Both the position numbers and the translations under genes were made by a program. A stretch of 64,000 bases of DNA from Halalkaliarchaeum desulfuricum (lineage in GTDB: Archaea > Halobacteriota > Halobacteria > Halobacteriales > Haloferacaceae), in contig NZ_CP025066.1 of NCBI RefSeq assembly GCF_002952775.1, positions 1,426,001 through 1,490,000 on the forward strand, given 5' to 3'. A model generated the notes under the pieces. That model did no database searches. It was not told the DNA's origin and saw only the letters and a list, made by a program, of their open reading frames with translations. This document shows, piece by piece, positions 41,337 to 49,751 of this stretch (the stretch's first letter is position 1; each line of letters starts with the position of its first letter).

Positions 41337-42807
41337 CGCCGGACCGGGCGTCTCTGTGTGTTTTCTGCAATCTGGGTGTCCCGGTGAGAATTCCCTGCAT
41401 ATCCTCGAGAGGTTCGCCGACGCGGATCCCATACTCGGTGATTTCGAATTGCCTGAGACTCCGCTCGAAATCGCCCGTCCGCATCTTCAACACACCGATG
41501 ACCTTGCCGAGTTCGCTTTCGGTTTCCACGTATCGAAGGAACAGAACGTTGTCCGCGAGGTTGCTCACAGACTCTTCCGTGACACGGAACTCGCCGGTGA
41601 TGTTGGTGACTTCGTTCGTAATAATGGTCGAGACGCCTGCCGCTCGAAGATACCGCACGATCCGGAGTAGCACGTCCTCCGGATCCGTCGTGTACCCGCG
41701 AAGGTTCTGTTTGAACCCCTGGAGGCCGTCAATCAGAATGATACGTGCCCCCTCGTCTTCAACGGCGGTTTGGAGACGCGAGGTGAACTCGTTTGGCGTA
41801 TACTCGTTCGGAGCGATCTCCTCGATAGATAGCGTTCCCTGTTCGAGCATCGCTTCGATGGGAAGACTGATTGATCGGGAGCGCTTGCGGATCGTCCCTG
41901 GTGACTCCTCGAAGGAGTACATCACACTTTTTTCGCCGCGCCCGGCGGCCTCTTTGATGAACTGTAACGCGGTGGTGGTTTTGCCTGTCCCGGTGGGTCC
42001 ACTCACGAACGTAACGGTCCCGGGATCGAGTCCGCCCTTGAGGAGTTGGTCCAGTTCGGGGATCCCCGAGGAGAGTTTGTCGGATGTCTCCGCCGTGTTC
42101 TGAGGACTCCACGTCCCCGGCAGGAGTTTCGGGAAGACAGTTACCCCATCGTTCGTAATTTCGTAGGAGTGGATTCCACGCTGGAACGACGAACCACGGA
42201 ATTTCGAGACAAAGAGCGTCGACCCCTCGATATCGGTTTCCAGGTTGATAACCGTATCAGTGAGGAACTGGAGATCGTCGTCCGACAGCGAGTCGGAGGC
42301 CTGAGACGTGAATATCACCGTTGCGCCGTTGTCCCGGAGGAAATCCAGGAAGCTCAATATCTGTTTCCGGAACTGGCGTTCGTCGGTCGTCAGATAGCGG
42401 AATTCTGTAATGGGGTCGAGCAGCACTCGATCCGGTTGCAGCTCCTCGACGGAGCTACGGAGTTCCTCGATAAACGAGGGTTGTTCGACCTCCGCGGAGG
42501 TGAACACCGAATAGTTCTCGCCCTCGTCGAAGTCCTCGTGTGACGGGGAGAGATCGAGGAAATGGATCCCGTCCGGGTTGAGATCGAAGTGTTCGACAGT
42601 CTCTTTGACGTAATCGCCGGGCTCTCCGAGGTTGATGTACAGTGAGGTTTCCCCGTTGTCTACGCCGGCAGAGAGGAAATGCAAGCCAAAAATCGTCTTG
42701 CCCGCGCCCGGTGGGCCTCGAATCAGTGCGTTATGAGTTTTGCGCAACCCCCCGTCGAGGATGTCGTCTAACCCCGGCGGGCCAGTTGAGACTCTTTGAG
42801 AAGTCAT
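41326..42807 (-). CDS. kaiC: KaiC-like two-domain RecA-fold ATPase
   Basis: A 493-residue protein with two KaiC domains. Domain 1: Walker A GPPGAGKT (31-38). Domain 2: GPTGTGKT (270-277), with the catalytic Glu pair in SFEES (298-302). In the second domain, the segment FRVTEESVSNLADN aligns with the KaiC phosphosite loop: Ser415 matches S431, Thr410 matches T426, but Asn416 replaces T432. Domain 1 has LGEP in place of TFEE. Start: ATG at 42807 (MTSQRVSTG); a leaderless TATA (TTTATG, complement of 42833-42838) is 26-31 nt upstream. No kaiA or kaiB homologue is in the window. Operon with two histidine kinases downstream. Confidence 0.88.
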   Translation of the reverse strand: MTSQRVSTGPPGLDDILDGGLRKTHNALIRGPPGAGKTIFGLHFLSAGVDNGETSLYINLGEPGDYVKETVEHFDLNPDGIHFLDLSPSHEDFDEGENYSVFTSAEVEQPSFIEELRSSVEELQPDRVLLDPITEFRYLTTDERQFRKQILSFLDFLRDNGATVIFTSQASDSLSDDDLQFLTDTVINLETDIEGSTLFVSKFRGSSFQRGIHSYEITNDGVTVFPKLLPGTWSPQNTAETSDKLSSGIPELDQLLKGGLDPGTVTFVSGPTGTGKTTTALQFIKEAAGRGEKSVMYSFEESPGTIRKRSRSISLPIEAMLEQGTLSIEEIAPNEYTPNEFTSRLQTAVEDEGARIILIDGLQGFKQNLRGYTTDPEDVLLRIVRYLRAAGVSTIITNEVTNITGEFRVTEESVSNLADNVLFLRYVETESELGKVIGVLKMRTGDFERSLRQFEITEYGIRVGEPLEDMQGILTGTPRLQKTHRDARSGDVE

Positions 42808-43211
42808 TGTTTTGCATCTTAATAACGTTATGCATAAAGTATTTGTGATAGTTCGTAAAAGGGCCTCGTATTGGGGGGAGGGCTCGATTTTTCGACTTCC
42901 GGGACGTTTACGCCCCAGGAGATTGACCGTCTCGGTTTTGACTCTGGAACTGATCGAACTGCAGTTCTCCGCGGATCGGTTCGTCGAACGCGAACCGGCG
43001 CCGCCACACTCGCTGTCTCGCTGGGTACCGCCGACCCCGACTATCTCGATGCCGATCGGGGGCTTAAATACCTCCATATTCACCGTAGGAATTGTTAGTG
43101 CCCGGACCCGAATATCCGAACGCGACCGACAGACCCGCGGCCGACAGAACTGTGGTGACAAAAACGCGTCTCGACTCCAAAAAACGGGTTCGAAATCCGC
43201 GACACGGAACC
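42808..43211. other. 404-bp gap upstream of kaiC-like gene
   Basis: Contains the minus-strand kaiC promoter (complement of 42833-42838) and a plus-strand TATA-like GCTTAAATACC at 43063-43073 that may drive the small zinc protein at 43212 with a leader of about 115 nt. The open frames here overlap in several phases and show no family resemblance. Confidence 0.6.
42833..42838 (-). promoter_or_regulatory. TATA box of the kaiC-like gene
   Basis: TTTATG on the minus strand, 26-31 nt before the ATG at 42807, giving a leaderless transcript for the KaiC-kinase operon. Confidence 0.6.
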
Positions 43212-43400
43212 ATGTCCACGACGCACGTCCCCGAGCGGCTCGAAGCCGTCGATCCATCGCTGGAGCGGAAGCCACATCCGGAACAGGTCCACTACTGTTC
43301 GGAGACTGGAAACGCAGTGACGCCGATCTGCTTTCCGGAGTTGGGCGACGGCGACGGACCAGTATGCTACTGTCCGGTAACGGGAGAACGAATTACGTGA
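43212..43400 (+). CDS. Small putative zinc-binding protein
   Basis: 62 residues from MSTTHVPERLEAVDP (43212). Four cysteines (HYCSETGN, ICFPEL, VCYCPVTGE) suggest a zinc ribbon-like fold. Such micro-proteins are common in haloarchaea, often of unknown role. Longer upstream starts add a basic tail and are unlikely. Confidence 0.6.
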   Translation: MSTTHVPERLEAVDPSLERKPHPEQVHYCSETGNAVTPICFPELGDGDGPVCYCPVTGERIT

Positions 43401-43613
43401 CCGACCGGTGACCTCGATCGGCCGGATCGTCCGAAAGGGTGGTTGTGGCAGGCGCCCCTCCTCGAGGAGGAGCACCAGACATACGTGTTCGAACCGGCTG
43501 ATAATGATTATGAGTCCTCGAGTGTAGTATGTCGGCCCGTTATCAATTGCCAGCGGTTCTCACGGTGTTACGTGAGTCGAGGCGAACGTCGCGTGTGTCA
43601 CGCGACGGAGAAG

Positions 43614-43964
43614 TCAGGTGGAGATTGCGTAGGTCACCTGCAGGATGATCGCCTCCTCGTATCCCTGTTCCTCGGCGCGACCGTCGATCACGTCCCGACC
43701 CTGCCGGGTGCGGAGCACGTCCGCGTCCGGGTAGATTTCGAGGCAACGCTCCTCGAAATCGTCGACCCGATCGAGTCCCTCCGCTTCCTCGAACACGTCC
43801 GACACCCACTCGCGGCTGGTATCCTGTATCGGTGCCGCGTCAGTCTTGGTGAACAGATCGTCGAAGACGGTCTCCATCTCTTCGCGCATCTCCCGGATCT
43901 CCTCCGGCTCCCCGTCGACGTCGTCGTCACCCGGGGGGAAGACGTGTAGGCGACAGCGTGTCAT
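43614..43964 (-). CDS. Small acidic haloarchaeal protein, function unknown
   Basis: 116 residues from MTRCRLHVFPPGDDD (43964). The first strand-like segment is followed by an acidic helical region (EEIREMREEMETVFDDLFTKTD) and a C-terminal EEAIILQVTYAI strand. No motif I recognise. A minus-strand TATA CATATAC (complement of 43990-43996) is 26-32 nt before the ATG, which supports the start. Confidence 0.62.
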   Translation of the reverse strand: MTRCRLHVFPPGDDDVDGEPEEIREMREEMETVFDDLFTKTDAAPIQDTSREWVSDVFEEAEGLDRVDDFEERCLEIYPDADVLRTRQGRDVIDGRAEEQGYEEAIILQVTYAIST

Positions 43965-44221
43965 ATCATCCGGTTCGGCGTATGCCGACGTATATGTGGC
44001 GGTGACGGGCCGACTGTGCAGATTGCGGAAGCCCACGGCCCGGCGGCGCGGGGACGCAGTCGCGGAGATCCGCCGCCAGTTTTTAAGTCAGTTCCGGGCG
44101 AAGACGTCGCCGTCGACCGTCCTGCCTGGGTCGAGCAACTCCCCGACGACCGGTAGCGCACGCGCCGGGCGCCGGCGGGAACTGCAAACGAACAGTGGGA
44201 ACTGGACCTGCGAGCGGAACG

Positions 44222-44737
44222 CTACGACCGGTCCAGCACGTGGTGGTCGACCGCATCCGGCCCCGGCTCCGCGTCGAGATCGATCGTGGCAACCCTGAAG
44301 ACGTCGTCTGCTCCTTCGACGGGGATCGGCAGCCCGCCGGGGTTGACCCGAACGGTCCCGTCGCGCGTCTCGCTCCCGTGGGCGTGGGTGTGGCCGTGGA
44401 GGACGTAGTCGTACGTTCCGCCGTCGACCAATCCCTCGACGAGCACGTCGCTGGTGCCGTGATAGACGGCAATCTCGCGCCCACCGAGGGAGAGCGCTCC
44501 CGCCTCACCGAGGTAGGTGCCGAAGCCGTCGACTACGGACTGGAGGTTCCACTCGCCGTCGTTGTTCCCCCGGACCGCATAGAAGTCGAAGTCGGCGTCG
44601 AACGGGGTCGCCGAGAACGGTGCAACGAAGTCGCCACAGTGCACGACAGCGTCTACCCCTTGGCGTTCGAAGAACGTCACCGAAGCTTCGACGGCGTCCA
44701 GGTCGTCGTGGGTGTCCGAAACGATTCCGAGCAGCAT
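44222..44737 (-). CDS. Metallophosphoesterase, YfcE/MJ0936 family
   Basis: 171 residues from MLLGIVSDTHDD (44737). The calcineurin-like metal-binding motifs are complete: GIVSDTHD, VVHCGDF, VRGNND and LHGHTHAHG with NPGGLPIP. Family members hydrolyse phosphodiesters; cyclic nucleotide or other small substrates are possible. It follows pgk on the same strand with 99 bp between. Confidence 0.88.
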   Translation of the reverse strand: MLLGIVSDTHDDLDAVEASVTFFERQGVDAVVHCGDFVAPFSATPFDADFDFYAVRGNNDGEWNLQSVVDGFGTYLGEAGALSLGGREIAVYHGTSDVLVEGLVDGGTYDYVLHGHTHAHGSETRDGTVRVNPGGLPIPVEGADDVFRVATIDLDAEPGPDAVDHHVLDRS

Positions 44738-44772
44738 ACCGGACAGTGGGGACGCGACGGCCAAAAACGTAC

Positions 44773-44836
44773 GCCGCCGATACCGGCGTGTTCGCCGTCG
44801 ATCCCGGCCTGTCCCCCGCCGATCCCGGTGTGCCGA
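44773..44836. repeat. Imperfect tandem repeat after pgk
   Basis: Three diverged copies of a GCCGATNCCGGNNTGT-like unit of 20-24 bp lie in the short gap after the pgk stop. They may be a decayed microsatellite; no function is suggested. Confidence 0.4.
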
Positions 44837-46054
44837 CTACTCCCGGTTGCGTGCGCTCTGCAACAGCTCCACCGCCGGCAGCGGTTCGCCGGTCAACGCA
44901 CGGATGTACGCCCCGCCGGCAATGGAGACGTGCGAGAAGTCGTCCTCGTCGAGTCCGTACAGCTCGATCGCCCGGGAGGTGTCCCCGCCACCGACGACCG
45001 AAAAGCAGTCCGTCTCCGCGATCGCTTCGAGCACGCCGACCGTCCCGTCGGCGAACCGCTCGTCCTCGAAGACGCCGAGCGCCCCCTTCACGAAGACCGC
45101 GTCGGACTCGCGGATCAGCTCCCCGTACCGGTCGACCGTCTCGGCGCCGACGTCGAGGAACTCCTCGGTCTTTTCGTCGATCTCGTCGACGGGCACCTCG
45201 GCGCGCTCGCCGTCGTCGGCGGCGTACGCCAGGTCGACCGCGAGCGTGATCTGGTCGCCCTTCTCTGCGAGGACCCGCTGGATCGTCTCCCGGTTGTCCG
45301 CCCACTGGTCGTCGTAGAGGTCGCCGTCGTCGAGATCGTAGCCGACGTCGTGGCCCGCCGCACGCAAGAAGAGTTCCCCCGCGACGCCGCCGAGACAGAA
45401 CCGATCCACGCGGTCGTCGAGCGCGTCCATCACGCCGATCACGTCGGTCGCCTTGGTCCCGCCGACCACCATCGTCACCGGGCCCGTGAACTCGCGGGTC
45501 GCGATGGCGGTGTTGGCCTCGTACTCGGATTCCATCACCCGCCCCGCGTAGGCGGGCAGGACGAGGGGGAACCCCACCAGCGAAGCGTGTTTCCGGTGGG
45601 CCGCGGAGTAGGCGTCGTTGACGTAGGCGTCGAAACGCGGCGCGAGGGCCTCGACGAACTCGCTTGTTGCGTGCGTTTCTGGGTCCTTTTCGGGGAGTTC
45701 GTCCTCGCACATCCGGACGTTCTCCAGGAGGAGGATCTCGCCAGGTTCGAGCTCCTCGATCGCAGCCTGCGCCTCCTCGCCGTGTGTGTCGGCGACGAAC
45801 TCGACCTCGCGGCCCACGTGCTCGCTCAGAACCTCGGCGTGCTGGGACAGCGAGACGAACGTGTCGCGGCCGGGGCGCCCCTGGTGGGCCAGACAGACCA
45901 CCCGGTGATCGGCCTCGGCGAGTTCGCGTACCGTCCGGGCGTGTCTGGAGAACCGGCGATTGTCCTGTACCTCGCCGTCCTCGACGGGCGAGTTCAAATC
46001 GAGCCTGACGAGCAGGCGCTGTTCGGCCGGCAGGTCGTCGATGGTCCGGAACAT
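44837..46054 (-). CDS. pgk: 3-phosphoglycerate kinase
   Basis: Makes ATP from 1,3-bisphosphoglycerate in glycolysis. 405 residues; signatures LLVRLDLNSPVEDG, LAHQGRPG, LLLENVRM, NDAYSAAHRKHAS, VVGGTKATDV and the nucleotide loop VVGGGDTSRAI are all present. It lies 59 bp downstream of gap on the same strand, so the two consecutive enzymes are probably cotranscribed. Confidence 0.96.
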   Translation of the reverse strand: MFRTIDDLPAEQRLLVRLDLNSPVEDGEVQDNRRFSRHARTVRELAEADHRVVCLAHQGRPGRDTFVSLSQHAEVLSEHVGREVEFVADTHGEEAQAAIEELEPGEILLLENVRMCEDELPEKDPETHATSEFVEALAPRFDAYVNDAYSAAHRKHASLVGFPLVLPAYAGRVMESEYEANTAIATREFTGPVTMVVGGTKATDVIGVMDALDDRVDRFCLGGVAGELFLRAAGHDVGYDLDDGDLYDDQWADNRETIQRVLAEKGDQITLAVDLAYAADDGERAEVPVDEIDEKTEEFLDVGAETVDRYGELIRESDAVFVKGALGVFEDERFADGTVGVLEAIAETDCFSVVGGGDTSRAIELYGLDEDDFSHVSIAGGAYIRALTGEPLPAVELLQSARNRE

Positions 46055-46113
46055 TGGTAGTCGTGGTCTTTCGCTGGAAGTGGGTTAACTGGTCCGCTCG
46101 GTCGAAATCCGGT

Positions 46114-47160
46114 TCAGTAGTCGGCGACGAACGCGGCCATGTCGAGCATCCGGTTCGAGAAGCCGTACTCGTTGTCGTACCAGGTGAGGATCTTTGCGAG
46201 CCCGTCCTCGCCGACGACGTTCGTCGACGGCAGGTCGACGTACGTGGAGTACGGCAGACCCGCGATGTCCCGGGAGACGACCTCGTCGTCGGTGTAGCCG
46301 AGTACGCCCGCGAGCGGACCCGAATCGGCGGCCTCGCGGAACGCCCCGTTGATCTCGGCGGCGTCCGGCGACGACTCCAGGTCGACGACGACCTCCGTGA
46401 TCGAGCCGTTCGGAACCGGTACCCGAATCGCCATTCCGTCGAGTTTGCCCTCGAGTTCCGGAAGGATCTCGGTTGCCGCCTGGGCGGCGCCGGTGGTGGT
46501 CGGGACGATGTTCTCGGCTGCGGCCCGCCCACGCCGGGTCTTGGTCATCGGCCCGTCGATCAGGTTCTGTGAGCCGGTGTAGGCGTGGACGGTGGTGAGC
46601 GTCCCCGACCGGATCCCGAACTCCTCGTGGAGCACCTTCGCGACCGGCGTGACGCTGTTGGTCGTACAGGAGGCGTTGGAGATCACGTCCTCGCCGTCGT
46701 ACTCGTCGTGGTTGACGCCGTAGACGAGCTGTTTGACGGGTTTCTCGCCCTTCGGCGGCGCGGAGATGATTGCCGTGTCGGCACCACCTTCGACGTGGCC
46801 GTACGCGTCTTCGTAGGTCCGGAACACGCCGGTACACTCCAGGGCGACGTCGACGTCGAAATCGTCCCACGGGAGCTCCGCGGGACTCTGGACGTTGAAA
46901 AGCGGAACGCTCGTGTCTCCGATCGACAGCGCGTCGTCTTCGAGGTCGAGCCCGTCGAGCCGCCCCATCACCGAGTCGTACTTCCCGAGATACGCCATGT
47001 CGTCGGAATCCATCACGTCGTTGATGCCGACGAGCTCGATGCGGGGGTCGGAAAGCAGCGCCCGGAAGACGTTGCGCCCGATCCGGCCGAAGCCGTTCAG
47101 CCCGACCCGCACGACGTCGTCCGCGCCCTCGCCCCCGTACAGGTACGATTTTTCACTCAT
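46114..47160 (-). CDS. gap: Glyceraldehyde-3-phosphate dehydrogenase, type I
   Basis: Phosphorylating GAPDH of 348 residues, of bacterial type, as found in haloarchaea. NAD-binding GLNGFGRIGRN, catalytic Cys165 in SNASCTTNS, and WYDNEYGFSNRM near the end. Start at 47160 (MSEKSYLYGGEG) follows a TATA (TTTTAAG, complement of 47185-47191) by 25-31 nt. It lies 59 bp upstream of pgk. Phylogenetically it would be a bacterial-like acquisition; direction of use (glycolysis versus gluconeogenesis) is not shown by sequence. Confidence 0.95.
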   Translation of the reverse strand: MSEKSYLYGGEGADDVVRVGLNGFGRIGRNVFRALLSDPRIELVGINDVMDSDDMAYLGKYDSVMGRLDGLDLEDDALSIGDTSVPLFNVQSPAELPWDDFDVDVALECTGVFRTYEDAYGHVEGGADTAIISAPPKGEKPVKQLVYGVNHDEYDGEDVISNASCTTNSVTPVAKVLHEEFGIRSGTLTTVHAYTGSQNLIDGPMTKTRRGRAAAENIVPTTTGAAQAATEILPELEGKLDGMAIRVPVPNGSITEVVVDLESSPDAAEINGAFREAADSGPLAGVLGYTDDEVVSRDIAGLPYSTYVDLPSTNVVGEDGLAKILTWYDNEYGFSNRMLDMAAFVADY

Positions 47161-47184
47161 ATTCGAGTGGTAGGCGGTCGAGCA

Positions 47185-47191
47185 CTTAAAA
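47185..47191 (-). promoter_or_regulatory. TATA box of gap-pgk
   Basis: TTTTAAG on the minus strand, 25-31 nt before the gap ATG. No TrmB-type TACT-N-AGTA site occurs beside it. Confidence 0.6.
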
Positions 47192-47252
47192 TCGCCCGCT
47201 ATCCCGTCGAGATTCCCGTCGCGCACGCCGCCGAGGCTGGGCGGACCGTCCC

Positions 47253-47258
47253 TTTTAA
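47253..47258 (+). promoter_or_regulatory. TATA box of the E1 alpha gene
   Basis: TTTTAA, 25-30 nt before the ATG at 47283, again fitting a leaderless transcript. Confidence 0.55.
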
Positions 47259-47282
47259 CAACACTCCGCGCCATCCGGCGAT

Positions 47283-48359
47283 ATGGACGCGCCCACTGAC
47301 GAGTTCTACACCGTCATCGGCGACGGTGGGGGGTCGCTGTCGGACAGCAGATACGACACAGCGGCGGCACGGGACCTCTACCGCGACATGGTCCGAGCCC
47401 GCCGGTTCGACGAGCGTGCCGTGGCGCTCCAGCGGCGGGGATGGATGTCCGGCTATCCACCGTTTGCGGGCCAGGAGGCCGCACAGGTCGGCGCCGCCCA
47501 CGCGATGGCCGAGGAGGATCGCCTGTTCCCGACGTACCGCTCGAACGCGCTGCAGATCGCCCGCGGCGTCCCGATGAGTGACATTCTCCTGTTCCGCCGC
47601 GGGCGTGCGGAGTTTCACTCCGATCACGACGTCCCCGTGTTCCCGCAGGCGATCCCGATCGCCTCCCAGATCCCACACGCCGCCGGCGCGGGGATGGCCG
47701 CGAACTATCTCGACGAGGAGTGGGCGTCGCTCGTCTGCTTCGGCGACGGTGCGACCTCGGAGGGGGACTTCCACGAGGGCGTGAACTTCGCGGGCGTGTT
47801 CGACGCACCGACGGTGTTTTTCTGTGAGAACAACGGCTGGGCGATCTCGCTACCCAGCGACCGCCAGACGAAAAGCGCCTCGATCGCGGCCAAGGCCGAC
47901 GCCTACGGGATCGAGGGCGTCCGGGTCGACGGCAACGATCCGCTGGCGGTGCGGGAGACGGTCGCCGACGCGCTGGCGTCCGCCCGCGAGGGGAACCCCG
48001 TGCTCGTCGAGGCACTCACGTACAGACGGGGGGCCCACACCACCGCAGACGACCCCTCGCGCTACCGCGACGACGATCCGGACCTCCCCGACTGGCGGAT
48101 CAAAGATCCTATCGAGCGGTTCGAGGCGTTCCTCCGGTCGGAGGGTGTCCTCGACGACGACGCAGTCGAGCGGATCCGCGGGGAGGCGAACGACGAGATC
48201 GCTGCGGCGATCGAGACCGCCGAGGACGCCAGCCTCCCGGACCCCGACGACCTGTTCGATCACGTCTACGCCGGGCCGACGGGGACCCAGGAGAAACAGC
48301 GATCCGAACTCGAGGCGTTCCTCGAAAACCACGATCCACAGGAACTGGAGTTCGGGTGA
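47283..48359 (+). CDS. 2-oxoacid dehydrogenase E1 component, alpha subunit
   Basis: Thiamine-diphosphate decarboxylase of 358 residues, pyruvate or branched-chain type. The TPP-binding motif GDGATSEGDFHEGVNFAGVF continues to ENNGW (about 158-185), and RYRDDDP matches the phospho-loop region. E1 beta, E2 and E3 genes do not follow, so this is an orphan subunit within the window; haloarchaea carry several such clusters whose true substrates are unclear. Promoter TATA is well placed. Divergent from gap. Confidence 0.85.
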   Translation: MDAPTDEFYTVIGDGGGSLSDSRYDTAAARDLYRDMVRARRFDERAVALQRRGWMSGYPPFAGQEAAQVGAAHAMAEEDRLFPTYRSNALQIARGVPMSDILLFRRGRAEFHSDHDVPVFPQAIPIASQIPHAAGAGMAANYLDEEWASLVCFGDGATSEGDFHEGVNFAGVFDAPTVFFCENNGWAISLPSDRQTKSASIAAKADAYGIEGVRVDGNDPLAVRETVADALASAREGNPVLVEALTYRRGAHTTADDPSRYRDDDPDLPDWRIKDPIERFEAFLRSEGVLDDDAVERIRGEANDEIAAAIETAEDASLPDPDDLFDHVYAGPTGTQEKQRSELEAFLENHDPQELEFG

Positions 48360-48402
48360 CTGGAAGGGACGGAGTCGCAGTGCTGTCCGCCGACTGCGCC
48401 GC

Positions 48403-48636
48403 TCACTCCTCCATCGAAACGTACGTCTTCGTGTCCGTGATTCCGGCGAGACTCTGAACCTCGTCGGCGGTCACCTGCAACACGTCGTACACCTCCGGCG
48501 CCTCGAGTTCGAGGATCAGATCGTAGTCGCCGGCCACGACGTGCGCCTCCGAGACGTCCTCGATGGAATCCACCCGATCGAGCATCGTCGCCGCCTCCCC
48601 GACGTCGGCTTTCACCATGACGAATGCGTGTACCAT
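48403..48636 (-). CDS. Stand-alone RAM/AsnC ligand-binding domain protein
   Basis: 77 residues (MVHAFVMVKADVG) with the Lrp/AsnC effector-domain pattern: two beta-alpha-beta repeats, VSEAHVVAGDYDLILELEA and SLAGITDTKTYVSM. It lacks the HTH, so it is a ligand sensor or interaction partner and not itself a DNA binder. A second copy (49471-49701) follows trkA; the two share the MV.A.*MVK.*GEA start and V.*HVVAGD.D motif. Confidence 0.82.
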   Translation of the reverse strand: MVHAFVMVKADVGEAATMLDRVDSIEDVSEAHVVAGDYDLILELEAPEVYDVLQVTADEVQSLAGITDTKTYVSMEE

Positions 48637-48752
48637 GTGTTATCGAACGACAGGGTATCGCAAAAACCTTCCCCCGGTGGGAGAATCGAGGGGGAGATCA
48701 CCGGACAGTTGGAGCCTCGACGGGACAACGCCGAGGCAACTCGGGGCAACGG

Positions 48753-48758
48753 TTATTT
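48753..48758 (+). promoter_or_regulatory. TATA box of trkA
   Basis: TTATTT, 24-29 nt before the trkA ATG. Confidence 0.5.
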
Positions 48759-48781
48759 CCACGGGGGTTCATATCACGGAC

Positions 48782-49468
48782 ATGCGCTTCGTTATCATTG
48801 GTGGCGGACGGGTCGGGTTGCGGACGGCCCGCGTACTCGCCGAGGAGGGCCACGAGATCGTGGTCGTCGAACGGGACCCGGAAACGGCGGATCGAGTCCG
48901 TGAGGCGGGCTTCGAGATCGTCGAGGGCGACGGTTCCCGGGAAACGGTGCTCGAGGAGGCTGGACTCGAGACGGCGGACGCGGTGGGGGCGCTGACGAGC
49001 GATCTGAACGCCAACTTCGCCGCCTGCATGATCGCCAAACACCACGGCTGTCGCACCGTGATGCGGATCGACGAGGACTACAGGGAGGAGATCTACAGGG
49101 AGTACGCCGACGAGGTCGACGAGGTCGTCTACCCCGAACGTCTGGGCGCGATCGGCGCGAAGAACGCGCTCCTGGGCGGCAACATCCAGGCGATTGCCGA
49201 CATCGCCTCCAACCTGCAGGTCCTTTTGATCACGATCCCCGAGTCGTCGCCGCTGTACGGCTACAGCCTCGACGAGACAGAACTCCCATCCGAAGCCCGG
49301 ATCCTCGCGTTCGGGAAACAGGGAGAGCCGCTCGGGATCCCGCTGGGCGATTACTCGCTCGAACCCGGCGACAGGGTCGCCGTGCTCGCGGAGTTCGAGG
49401 CGCTTTCGGAGGTCCGGCAACTGTTCGTGGGAGAAGACGTCGAGGCGATCGCCGCGGGGGGTGACTGA
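48782..49468 (+). CDS. trkA: TrkA-type K+ uptake regulator (RCK domain)
   Basis: 228 residues starting MRFVIIGGGRVGLRTARVL (48782). The N-terminal TrkA-N Rossmann motif GGGRVG binds NAD(H) or nucleotide; ALTSDLNANFAACMIAK and VYPERLGAIGAKNALLGG are typical. The C-terminal TrkA-C domain follows from about 140 (LEPGDRVAVLAEFEALSEV). Regulates a Trk/Ktr-type channel that is not in this window. Its stop is 2 bp before a RAM-domain gene on the same strand, so the two are co-translated and may interact. Confidence 0.9.
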   Translation: MRFVIIGGGRVGLRTARVLAEEGHEIVVVERDPETADRVREAGFEIVEGDGSRETVLEEAGLETADAVGALTSDLNANFAACMIAKHHGCRTVMRIDEDYREEIYREYADEVDEVVYPERLGAIGAKNALLGGNIQAIADIASNLQVLLITIPESSPLYGYSLDETELPSEARILAFGKQGEPLGIPLGDYSLEPGDRVAVLAEFEALSEVRQLFVGEDVEAIAAGGD

Positions 49469-49470
49469 TC

Positions 49471-49701
49471 ATGGTCGTCGCATACATCATGGTGAAGGTC
49501 AACACCGGCGAGGCCGACCGGATCAAATCGGAGTTCGAGTCGCTCGAGGGCGTCGTGGACGTCCACATCGTCGCCGGCGATGTCGACTTCATCGTCAAGG
49601 TCGACGCCGACTCCCCCGCGGACGTGAAGGCCGTCTCGACGACTGCGCTCCAGGATATCGACGGCGTCGAGGACACCCAGACGTATATGGCGATGGGGTG
49701 A
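49471..49701 (+). CDS. Stand-alone RAM/AsnC ligand-binding domain protein (second copy)
   Basis: 76 residues (MVVAYIMVKVNTG). Same fold as the protein at 48403-48636, which lies on the other side of trkA in the opposite direction. The tight spacing after trkA (2 bp) argues for a common role, for example sensing a ligand that modulates K+ transport. No HTH is present. Confidence 0.83.
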   Translation: MVVAYIMVKVNTGEADRIKSEFESLEGVVDVHIVAGDVDFIVKVDADSPADVKAVSTTALQDIDGVEDTQTYMAMG

Positions 49702-49751
49702 GCGGACGACGCGAGGCCGTTCGATCGAAGAAGTCGGGATCGGTGATTTCC

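Noticed and set aside
41326-42807. A true cyanobacterial-type Kai clock
   Set aside because: No kaiA or kaiB in the window and the phosphosite Thr is missing; only a KaiC-like role can be claimed.
42871-43211. Coding gene in the gap before the zinc protein
   Set aside because: Competing short frames, none with acidic composition or recognisable motifs.
44016-44153. Small plus-strand frame (46 codons, GTG start) between small genes
   Set aside because: Has a protein-like tail but no ribosome site, family similarity or conserved start; a TATA-like TTTTAAG inside it at 44081 does not precede it.
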